Assembly (NCBI GenBank): GCA_914767715.1
Contig: OU612065.1
Span: 10,728,001 to 10,792,000 of the forward strand
Length of the DNA stretch: 64,000 bases
Source: Membranipora membranacea
Taxonomy: Eukaryota; Bryozoa; Gymnolaemata; Cheilostomatida; Membraniporidae
Reading direction: 5' to 3'
Positions within the stretch are counted from its first letter, which is position 1; every line of letters begins with the position of its first letter. Positions 1-11,900 of this stretch are shown piece after piece. A model generated the notes under the pieces. The model searched no databases, was not told where the DNA came from, and saw only the letters and a list, made by a program, of their open reading frames with translations. Position numbers and translations under genes: made by a program.

Positions 1-1707
1 CCCCTGATTATAGCATACAGCGCACTGCCATCAAAACTGCCCAAATCTTCCACCAGAAGAGAAGATATTAATGACGGAGATTTGGGAGGTTCTCAATCCA
101 CTAAAGATATTGTCTTATCTCCCATTGCATTCAACCTAGGTGAGTCTCTTTCTATTAGGCAATATAAAATGCTTTTTTAACATTTCTTAAGCAAATGTAC
201 CCTTGAGATTGATAAATTGAAGTATAAATTTGAAATCCTTGATCTCAAATCACAGTCTGCTGTTTGTTACAGTAAATTCTTATGATATGATAAGTGGTGA
301 CTTTGTGGTTGATGTTGCCGAACTGTGACCTTATATTTTTTCATTTTGTTTGAGTATGTATATATGTTTATGACAGGTGGGGAGACTAGCACTCCAGAAC
401 CCTCTGAAGAGACAGATGTCTCTGATGTAGCCAGTATTAATAACGACTCAGTATACAGTCAACAACTTAACTTCGCTACAGCGGGAGATCTATCACGTAG
501 TAACAGCGAGTCACAGTTACATGATATATCGATGGAGCTGGCCAATAGAGGACCAACGCAGTCAGAATCTGAGCTGAGGTATATAATGTCTACCTAAGTG
601 CCCAACGTGCTCAATATCATCACCATGAATGCATAGACCATAGCCAGTATCAACAATACTTAACAAGACTTGCCAGTATTTGAAATGCATGAAGAGGTCA
701 CCGGCAAACTGATTATGTTTGCCGAAGTGTCCCTAATAACTTAATATGATATATGCTTGCGCATCAAACTTACTTCATAAATATTGATTGTTTCAGATAT
801 TTGTTCCAAGTTATGGTTGAGGCGGAATGCTTTGATTGGTGTTTACTGTTTTCACTGGTCTTACGTGACTCTCCATTATTTGTGAGGACTATATCTCTAG
901 CTGCAAGCCTCGCTGAGAAAGATGCTGCACATATATGTAAACTATCCTCCGATCTCATCATGGTGGGTATACGCATTCTTCTCCAACAGGGGGTGGTTTC
1001 GATAAGTTTCAATAAGCCCTTGTTATAACTCAGCAAAGGAAGTTCACTATTCATTGTGGGGAAATCTGACAATATAAGAGAACACAACAATTAAATGTTT
1101 ATGTGTGATTTTGTATTTTGACGCACTTTTATGAGGCATAAAGAGCTTTAATTTACTTATCTAATGAAGAAGCTTAGAACAATAACATGCTGGTTTCGTG
1201 ATAGCCATCTGAAACAGAACAGCCAAGATCTGGCTAAATTCATGCTTATTAGTGATTGGTGAGTGTCTGAGCTTTCGCTAATATTTAGCCTCACTACTTT
1301 CACTGATGAGATCATAATAAATTATCATGGACAGAGTGAAACCAAGTCTTGGTGGCACTTCCCCAAATCGTAACACATTTGCGCGAAGTTGATGACTAAT
1401 TGAACCCTTTGTCCCTTATCGGTTCAACATTGAATTTTTATGATTACAGTTGAAGCATTGGGTTGCTGAAGATTGTCTGGGATATAAACCATTCCTCGGT
1501 AAGATGGGTCAGGAAATTGAAGACTTAAACAGTCTATGTAAGAGACTTGTACCTGATTCACGCAGCCGACACAGTAGCAGGCTTAGTAGTATATCTAGTG
1601 AATCTAACAGTGAACAAGACGAGGGCCCTGTAGCGTCATCACCGGCTATAGACAAGACTGCTGACTCATCAGATATGCATCAGTCAGAGTCTTGTGTTAT
1701 ATCATAG
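1..1707 (+). CDS. RIC1: RIC1 homologue, C-terminal part (four exons)
   Basis: Partial gene entering from the left edge. Exons are 1-139, 377-578, 797-962 and 1450-1707. All junctions are GT-AG, the phases match, and the frame stays open to a TAG at 1705-1707, giving 254 residues. The third exon reads AECFDWCLLFSLVLRD and the fourth WVAEDCLGYKPFL, both typical of the C-terminal RIC1 domain. The tail after that is Ser/Asp/Glu-rich (SSRLSSISSESNSEQDEG) and probably disordered. RIC1 pairs with RGP1 as the Golgi guanine-nucleotide exchange factor for RAB6A. The amino-terminal propeller part lies outside the window. The gene is convergent with the glutaminase gene. Assignment rests on motif recognition, and the exon structure is clear. 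Confidence 0.85.
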
Positions 1708-2728
1708 CTTAGATAACCAGCTGAATGAAGGATGTCACCGACTGTATCGCTGCATTTCAGTATTTTCAGCTGTCATGATGATTGCTTATCAAATAATCAT
1801 GAAAATGGCTGTCATAATTTATTTCTTATCAAAAAAATTAACCATGTACATATATTATATTTTTCATCATCTCATGTCAAATTGTCGGCTGTTTATGTGG
1901 GGATTATTATTATAACTATGATATCTTTATACCGACATGTTGTTTGGAAAATACACTGGCCAAATTAAAACACTCTTCCATAGACTTTAAAAATTTCTGT
2001 GAAAGATGTCACCTACTGTGTTACAGTGTTTCGGCTTTTTTATGCAGAAATTATTATTAGTTATTGATCAACGATTAATTTAATTTATGAATGATGTGTT
2101 TTACTTGTCATATTAATATTGACAGTCAATTTGTCAGCTCTTCGCGTAGACAGCTATTATTATAACTGTGACATTATAATAATTGACAATTTTTTGTGTA
2201 AGAAGGGAGTTACTGCATGGTTGGAGTATCCTGGCCGAAAGAATATACTCTCTCCCATCCATTTAATAATAATGATGATGATGATCATCTTCATCTACAA
2301 AGATCACTCAGAAAAAAGAGCCAAGTTTTTGTAGCTGATAGCCTGCTCGGTTTGCATTTCTCGAAGTATTAGAAAACCAAACACAAATTTCCACTCTCCA
2401 CAATCTATGTACAAAAAGAATAAATTATATGAATGTATTATTGTTGAATGAGATGTTGTTACCTGTATGAGTAATCACTTGCATACTGATAGCTGGAGCT
2501 GTGGAATATCTAAAATTTTAGTTTGATGGGCGGGCGGAAGCAGCGTGAAACATTGTCTTGCAATGTCCCTGCCACTGCTTGACAATGAGATTGTGTGGTC
2601 CTGACATGAAATCTAAATTTATAAGTTCTACTTCATATTGTAGTGAAATGTTATTTTGAAGGCGAAGTGTATGCATTCTTTGTGTTGATATTATTCATAG
2701 TTGATCAATCTTGAAGTGTACAAATAAA
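1708..2728 (+). other. RIC1 3' UTR with candidate poly(A) signals
   Basis: No coding exon was recognised after the RIC1 stop. AATAAA hexamers occur at 2419-2424 and 2723-2728, so the transcript could end near either. The short open frames here lack codon structure and are treated as noise. Confidence 0.5.
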
Positions 2729-5451
2729 ATGGAGGGATTATGTTACTGCAAAGCATCCTCACTGCTAGAAAATATTACCCGCTTTCAGAAGTTTGAGCTC
2801 TAAATTGAGTGAGCTAGTGAAAATGGAATGTAACAACAATCTATGCTGATGAGCATCACGTTATGCTTTAAATGTGTTCGGTAAATGGCCAGCCACCGTA
2901 TCTATATGATAAAGGGCCATCCGATTCTATATATATATACATACTTTATTATTGCCGATCAAAGTCAATGACAAATAAAGACCATGCATAAAAAATAATT
3001 AAAAACAAAGCAGTCAGGTGTATTTATGGAAAATATCATTGTCTATAAATGCTGATTCTGAAAAATCCCATCCGATACCGCTACCTGGACGTGCATGTCA
3101 CCTTGTATTATTTTCAAAATGTGATTGTCAAGACCCATCTGGTTGTCTACGTTGTAGCAGGATGGCTTTGTGACAGTTATCATTTGAATTGCATCCTGTG
3201 TCCGCTTGGGATTCTCATAGCTAAATGCCTGTTGTGAACCCATCTGGAAGGCTTTGATGGCAATTTTGCCACTGCCGATTGCTTGATAGTCATCGGGACG
3301 GGTCATCATCCCAATGACAGATGTCTAATACCCATACGTTTCTGGTAAAAACCCATTTGCCCCATGAAATTTTTTATTTGATTAAAACTGTGAAGGCGTA
3401 GCACTCCATTTTCAACCACATGCCTAATTGGCATTCAGTGGTTGTCAAAGTGCCAACTGGGTGTATTTTTGGTAGCCATGGGATGTCCGCTTGACAATCG
3501 CTGGTTGCAAAATAGACATCCAAGCACATAGATTGGAGATTTGTTGACGTAAGCAAGCCTTACCCTAAGAATGTGTGCCCCCTCTGGTATTCCTGACTGT
3601 GGGACAATCTAAAACCTGGTGGTATAATATTTAATGCGTAGTCAGAAATCCAAGATATAATCAAACGTGTGTATGCTGTGAGTGCTCCTGCTCATAAAAC
3701 TGAGATTTTATTGATCAGTTGTGGTTACGTGTTAACGGATGCAAAGGTTCAATGGAATATGCCAACATTTTATTGATGCCACTTTTATTATATATTTCAA
3801 AATTACAAAATTGTCGAAAATCTAGTACAATCTCAAGCAGGACCAATGGCACTGACACATATTTCAATATACTTTTCTACCATTCTTTTATCACCTAGGC
3901 TAATGAGAAACCAGAAGACAGCATGATCTAAGCGGTGAGTCAGTAAATCTGTTCATAATGTGCCCCAAATCAGAATCACATTCTCTGTCCCTATACAAAA
4001 ATGGACGCATCTTTAAATATTCTAATTCTTACTTAAATTTTACGGAAGTGTCTTCACCATTGAAAATGACAGCCCAGGTAACATATGCTGCCAGCCAGAG
4101 ATGAATTTTCATTTGTATAAAAACCTCCCTCTAGTATCGATATTAAATACTGGCAGAGATGATGGATAATTAGTCCTGCATGCTGAAAAGTGAGGAGCTG
4201 TAATATGACAGTTTCCGCGTCAAGTAGTAGGTTCCTGAAACACAGCTAACAATGCAGTCAGTGACCCGCATATCGAGGGTGTAAGCGATTGATAGAAATT
4301 ACTCCGGCAGTAGCTGGAGCATTTTAAAGATTTAATACTCGTTTAGACATTTGGTACAGTTAATTACCCATATGCCTTGTACAAGGGCCAGCAGAGCTTT
4401 ATTCACCTCAGGAAATATTTAAATTTGGCGTTTTTAACTGGACTATTACACTCAAAATGCTTTGTAATGTAAATGAGCTAGATAATTTTGAAGACATCTA
4501 GAAGTGCTGCAGAAAAAGAATATGGACATTGAATTTCATTTCATTGGGTTTCGTCTGTTCACTAGAAACATTATTGAGCTGTTTACAATAACTTTATTTC
4601 ACAAAAATATAACATATTTGTTGAGAGGCAAAACAAAGCTTGGTTGTTTGTTTCGTGAAAACTGAGGAAATTGTATTTTGCAAACACAGTACTGATTACG
4701 TTTTGCGAAAAAATTATAGGCATCCATATTTTGGATTATCAACCAAAATAAATAGCTACATGAATGATATGTTTTATTTATTAAAAAAAATATAACACAG
4801 GAATAATAAAGAGGAATCTTTATATACCGGCACACAATCTTATCATCTATAGTCCTGATGCAAAACTTGACTCCGAAGGTCGACAGGGTTGTCTAAAAAG
4901 CTTTGAGGCAAAATATAATAATATGAGGGAAAAACAATAGAGATTCTTATATAAGCTGTTAAGATTTGAATGTTATGTGTCAAACACCAAGTTGCCATTC
5001 TATATAGGGAAGGGTGCAAAATTAGACAAGAGCAAGAAAACCATTTGCCCAAGCTCAAAAAGCAATATAACTGGCTAAATAACAAAGGAAATTATGACCA
5101 GTAATGTTTTATCACAAACGAATAACTTCATACTTGCTCGTGTATCGCATGTCAAAAAAGAAACAAAGCATGCTTTGGCACAGTCAAAATTTGGCAAGAA
5201 AGGGAGGGGGGGGGGGGCTGCTCGGCGTGTTACTGAGTCTATTACCAGATTCCACTCCACCTGGTGACTGTCCCCAAAAAAGTATGTACTTCTTGAGGGC
5301 CAAGAAAGAGACTCTAAACTACAATGACATGCGTATGAGAACAGAGTTTGTTAGCTTTTTGTTTGAAGAGGTATGAAAGTGTACTTCAAACCAACGCAAG
5401 GCAGAATCTTTGACAATATTTTTCGAGTCGGTGACCAGACATCGAGATTAT
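2729..5451. other. Convergent intergenic region between RIC1 and glutaminase
   Basis: AT-rich with no supported gene. A minus-strand open frame of 88 codons (3043-3309) and a 60-codon one (3374-3556) lie close together. They match no family I recognise and could be remnants of a decayed coding sequence. Minus-strand AATAAA signals (read as TTTATT) at 4593-4598 and 4773-4778 are candidates for glutaminase mRNA ends. A poly-G run sits near 5207-5217. Confidence 0.4.
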
Positions 5452-5975
5452 TCATATAACCAAAGCCTCATTTTCAGATATATGTCGGCGTAAGAAATCC
5501 GCAACCTCCTCATGTCCAAACATAACAGCATCATCCAGTGGTGTCCTGCCCCATCTGCAATGTATAACTCAATGATGGGTACAACATATTAACATGTCTT
5601 GATGTCTCAACAGGTTCATGCTAGTAACAAGAAAACCATAGTACCAAACACAGTAATATGGATTGTTGTTTCTGTCACTGGGCGATGTGAATCCTGGGTT
5701 AATAAATATAAAGGTGGTAGAGCATGCCAGTCTGAAAACCTCTTCAATAAAACATGTAAACATATCTACAATCAACTTATAAATCAATAACCGGGCGTTA
5801 TATTGACAGGCTCTCAAGGCCACAGAATGCTTACCTGTCCTGCACACTGGGGGTCACATGGCACTTCTCAATAAGAAACTTGATAGTTTCTAAGTGACCT
5901 TCACTAGCTGCTAGGTGTAATCCAGTCCTGTTATCATAATCTGGCATATTCATATCAACCCCCGACAGGTTCTGC
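5452..5975 (-). CDS. GLS: GLS exons 12-13, ankyrin repeats
   Basis: Exons 5975-5835 and 5554-5452 encode two ankyrin repeats. The first contains [24 protein letters not shown] and the second [21 protein letters not shown], followed by a short tail ending in ALVI and TGA. In vertebrate KGA the equivalent repeats follow the catalytic domain and are linked to filament assembly and partner binding. The low end of the CDS is the stop codon at 5452-5454. Confidence 0.9.
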
Positions 5976-8900
5976 CTAAAAGCACCAGATGAATGAAGGA
6001 ATGAAGTTTATACAAAAGCCACATACCCTAGTGGAGTAAATTTTACTAAGAGATTAGTTCAGCTAGTTTGGAGGCAACTTGATTGCAGCTTGCTTAGATG
6101 GAAGCTCACAGCTGTGTAAATGTTAGCTTTATCAAGAACTTTCACTATTTCAAAGTATGCGCATAGGCGAACTTCTCTTCCAATACTTGACTCCTCCAGC
6201 ATACTTAAAATAATACAAGAATTTATAAATCAGTGTCAGTACAACATCTCAAAATAGATGAGGGCGCAGGCACTGACAAAATTTGCTGGCCTCAATTGAC
6301 AACCCAACCATGTTATGACAACTGACCATCAAAATTTGGACTGTGCCGACCAGAATGCAAATCAGGTCATGAGTTTGATCTATTTTGTGTTGTTATTGAT
6401 GGTATGCTGGAGGTTATTTTTTGAGTGTACCATCAGCACAACAATTCTTTTGGGTACAGAATAGAGAAAACGTGATAACATAGTTGGACACACAGTGTTT
6501 CCAATGCACTCCAATGGGAAAAAAATGTAATGAAAGCGAACTTACCTCATGAGGTGGTTGATGTCATTGTTATAGCAGGCATAGAGGATACTTGATATCT
6601 GGTTGATGTTTGTTTCGAGCACCTGTTTACGAGGGTCTAGTTTGGTCTGTGTGTGCCGCAGGCTGTCATAATTGTGGAAGTTGAAGTTGGATATCAGCTT
6701 TTCACTAAAGTTCACAGATCTAACACTATTTCCTAAAATAAACATTCACAAAATTGAAAGAATAAAGATAATGTGTAAAAACACTATTCCCTTCTCCTGC
6801 CTAAAAGTTAACTTCTGTTTGAAAGTTGTCAGGACAAAATGTGGTGCTGATGTTCAATATCAACTATCTGTTTATCCTGTATGAGGTTTACAAAGTGCAA
6901 AATATTCGAATTATCACCAGCAGTATTTTGAACTCAAAGTTGTAAGTAGCCAGGGATAGACAGACTTGAGGAGGACTATGGGCACAGTTAGCCTTAAATA
7001 CACACAGAGTTAATTCTCCAGTTCTCAATCTGCCTCAGGTGAGGTAGTTAAGCTTTGATAATCTACATTCATTAGAGGTGCGTTTCTTGGAATTTGAGCA
7101 AAGAGTAAAAACAAGACTGTTCCAGTTTTTGCTTGTCCAGATTATCCAGCAGCATTTGGCCTTCTATTACGCAAATTAGTACACCATTAAGGAAGAGAAT
7201 CAGCAGGCTATAAGGGTCGTAATATCTGTAAGGAACCCAGTAGCTAGGGCAAATACTGTCCGAGGAATCATTAAATCGTGTTCATTAAAGTATATTTCGG
7301 AAATTGGGTTGTGTGTTAAAAAAGAAATTCAAGGTGGGTACAGTATTATGAACATTATAATGTTGACATTTAGTTCTAACGATGAAACACAGTGTAATGC
7401 TAGTCTAAGGATTGGTAGTTTTCTGCTTGCGTTTTTTGTCTGAAAAGTGGTTATACTTGCGTAAATTTTCGCGTCTTTTTAATCCAGTAGTACGATTTCG
7501 ATTGCAAAATTGTATTTGGGAGAATGATTAGGAAAATGTTTTGCTGAATTGAAATGTACGCTTGGGCTTATTGTAATGCTCGATAGATTTTTACAGCATA
7601 TGAAGTCATGCACTCAGGTGACCATTCTGTATACATACCTAGCTGGTCTAAAGGTGGTGACCAGAGACATATACCCATCACATTAGGGATGACCAGCAGA
7701 ACGCAGCCAGAAACACCAGACTTAGCAGGTAACCCCACCTGCAAACATGATAATTCCTATCAAGGGGATTCAAACAAAGACAAGAAATTAATGGGTTTAT
7801 TAAATGCGTGACCAGCCGTGAAAAATATGGCAAGAAAAGTGCATTGTTGTCTGAAATGTTTATCTGATTGGTGAAGGTTTTAAGAATAGCTGAAAATAGA
7901 AGATGCAGCTGATGGATAAAACATGTGTAACATTTTTCCATAACGTTACCTTAAAGGCAAACTGTCCTGAGTAGTCATACATGCCACATGAGTACATGAG
8001 TGACAGTGTATTTCGGACTGACTCAGAAGATAAGACCTTCTCCCTGGTAGTCGGACATATTCCACCATTAGCCATTGTGGCAGCTATAACTGCTGCCGAC
8101 TGTGATGTCACCTCCACAGAGCAGCACTAATAAAGAAGAAAATACCTGTCAATATATATTAGCTCTTCTGGTTGTGAATGGTGATGAAGCGCGCATATTC
8201 TGCACATTAAGATCTTATATAGAAACAGTGTGTATATTTCTTACCTGGAAGTAAAAGTCTAGAGTCTCCTCAAGATTACAGCCTTCGGGGAAGCACTGCA
8301 ACATCAAACATAAATTTAAAGAGAAATTCACAACAATACTTCATTTTATAACTCTCAGGGATACCAGGGCAAAATCATATAATATGTTATCATCAGCTTG
8401 ATTACAACCTAGAAATTTCCACTACAAGGTTACAGCCTAACACACCACAGTGCTATGGAAAATAATTTAAATATGTATATGGGTGAAGACCCTAGACCCT
8501 AGCCTGTCTTGACAAGCTTGTCAAGACAGGCTATACAGACCCATAGACATGGGTAATACACAGACCCATAGATATAATTAATGCACAGACCCATAGACAT
8601 GTCACAGTGTCGATCAATCACCTTGTTCTCCCTCATAAACCAGCCTATAGCTCTGTTTCTATCAGCTGTGGCTCGCTCTGACAGAAAAGTAGGATTGTGA
8701 AATCCTACATAACCGTGCCCTGCTAATCTCCTCGACTGCATATTAAACTAAAAGTACATGAATCAATCCTGATATAATCTTGGGTGAGGGGGGGGGGGCT
8801 TATTGATAGGGTAGGCATTGGTTTTGGGGCACAATTAACTGCACCAGCAATTTTGGACATGAAGTTGTCTCTTCAATTTGTATGAGAAGACAATAAACAA

Positions 8901-11900
8901 TATATTATAAAGCGTCATGGACATCTCCATTGCTGAGGCAATCTTCTTGGTTGATTGCCTGTAGCAGTGGTGAATTAATGCTAACTTAGCTAAAGGTCAG
9001 AGGCAATGAAGTCAATTAAGGTGACTTACATAATCAAATTTGTCAGGAAGGGCTAAGTGACTACGGAGCAGAGAAGCTGTGATGAGGGCTCCAGCGTTTA
9101 TCATCGGATTGTGAGGTTTGTTTGTAGAGTCTAATGCCAGCGAATTGAAAGCTTGACCACTGGGCTCCTGTCCAACATATTGATGAACCAGCTCAGATCC
9201 GAGGTCATTGACAGCCATAGCGTATCCCATAGGTTTAGAACAGCTTTGTAGACAGAATGGTACCTTATAATCCCCAATCGAGTGCCTACAAAACATATTG
9301 ATGGCAAGAGTGAGAAAAGAAGCTGTCATACATATTGACTGACCACTTAACCTAGATATGTAAAAGCAGATCACAAACACTCCATCTAAGCCTTGGGAAA
9401 AAATCCTGAAGTTTTAAAAAGGCCAACAACAAAATTATCTTGATGATTTTAATGAATCTTGATTGAATTTTATTATCCCATACCCTCGGCAAAAACATGA
9501 CCTTGATATTGTAACTGTTACTTTTTCATATTCTATGCCATATTTGCATGTTTTGCAACAAATCAATTCCTTTTAACAGCGAGACTTCCTTGCATTACTT
9601 GCAACATAGAGGTTACTATTAGGAGTTGAGCTATTACATGTTCCCTGAATCACATCATTCGAGGAAATTTTATAAGGAATTACTACATCCTACAAGGAAG
9701 ATTATTCAGAACAACTTGTTTTTTACCAAAAGGAAAAATCATATTGGCAATCATCTTAGATGTGTATATGTGCCTAGGTGGTCTTCTAGTCCAGGGGTGA
9801 CAGATGGAACAACTGAGCCTTTGTCAGTTAGTGGTTTGTCAAATGAGGCCAATACTGTTTAACCTTATTGATTTCGGAGGATTTCAGACACCATTACATG
9901 ATTATGTGAGCATCTGGAAAGGTTGACAACTCCCTTATCAAAGTTAGTTTGCGCAAAGTTCAGTGGTAATGGATGCATGAAGGTAAACTTACATCTGACC
10001 GTCAATAGTGCAGAGGGAAACTGCCCAATAATCAGGACTAAATCTTGCTAGTTGTGGTATGTATGTGGCGACCTACAATAAAACTCAAACCATAAAAATG
10101 GACGCCTTTGAGAGTCCAATAAGCAGATGATTTCAGGTGAAATTGGATAAGAGAAGTGTGAAAATATATAAAAAAAGCTCCGATGCTGAATGGTTTACTG
10201 TTGATGTGCAGTTTTCACTAAACATGAGAAGGAAATGAAAATTTCTTGATATAAATACAAATGTAAGATGGAAGCTTACTATGAAGTACATACCCGTCCT
10301 GAATGAATACTCTTGCATTCCCAGTACATTTCATCAATTATTGATGTGAATTTACCAAACTCAGGAATAATGAACTCGTTTTGTAGTGCCTTTTTCACCA
10401 ATACAAATTCTTCAGTGGCACAACTGCAATAGAATATCTAACAATGTTGCAAGCTGAGGAAAATGAAAAAAATTTGAGTCAAATAAATGTACACATTTAG
10501 TCTCAATGTATTTGTCAATGGGCCCCCGCAGGTGTCAACAAAAAAGGCTGTCTATGTGCATAGGCCATAGGTGTTAAGAATATTTCCATACAGGATTTCA
10601 AAGATTTAATGATTCATCTCAGGAGAACTAAGAATGCATCCAGTCCATGGATCTTCTCTCCAGTAACATTACGCAAAACGTAGAGATGATATTGATAAAT
10701 TAAAGTACCATTTTGAAACCTTGATCTTAACTCCAGGCTGCTGTTTGCAGCTTGAATTTCAAATACTCACTCAATAAACTTTTCTTTGGATATCTTGTTC
10801 TCGCCCTTGTCTCTGAGTGAGTTCAATCTTTGGAAAGTTAACCTCAAACGTGAATCATCTTCTGATAAACCATTTTCTTTCAAAGCCTAAAATAGTGAAC
10901 TTTGAAAACTCAAGCGTATGTGAAATCAAGCCATACAAACAAACATACGAGTAAGTTTTTGCTGCTCAAATGTTTAAGATCTCGAGCCGAGAAATCTTGA
11001 AAGGCAGAAAATAAGGCAGAGGATAAGCATGCCAGATTAAGCTGCAGTGATCCAACAGCAGTGCGAAGAATGCATTCTTTACCAACCTATGTCAATTTTA
11101 ATTGCTACCGATGTGACAAAATTAATTTTCATCAAAGATATATTGACATGAATAACGTCTATTATATGGTGCCAGTTAAATTAACAGATGGGACCACAGG
11201 CCAATTAAAGAGTTATTTTTTTGCCTCAAAACTGATTTATGAAGTGAAATCAAGGTTAAATAAATTCTAGGGAGATCTGGTTTAAAGTAGATTTTAATGG
11301 ACATTTTCCCTTTTTGACTAATTGTTTAGCCTATGTATATGATGACTGGTAGGTAAATAACAGAACATCACTATGGTTCCATGCTTCGAATTTGTGGTTC
11401 ACTCCAATTTCGAATGGTTAGAATAACATGAAAAACATCTGAGACTTGAACCCCGGACTCCCGCATCTATTCCCTTTGAAGGTTATGTGTGTAAGCGCGC
11501 TAACCATTCAGCAACGCCACCAAATAGGAAATAGGGCGAATTAACACGGTATGGGTATTCGCGTCCAAAAAGTCATTTGTCACAATCTGAAAGTGACTTT
11601 AATGTCATTTCCATGGGGCGATTACTCCCAGAATCCTTACGAAATCGCAACATGGAATCATAGTGACTTATAATGAACCTGGATTATAATATATTTGTTG
11701 AATCCCGGATCCAATAGAACTGAATTCAACAACTTCAAAGAGGACGTGATTTGGAACTGATAGTTTTCGTCCCCAATGTTGACAAAATATGAGGCTAATT
11801 CAGTTTTGACATGGCATGTTCTAAATGTGAGGCATACTTGAAAAAAATGTACCCATACCCGTATGTATTACTATTAAAGGGATAATACACTTCTGATCAC

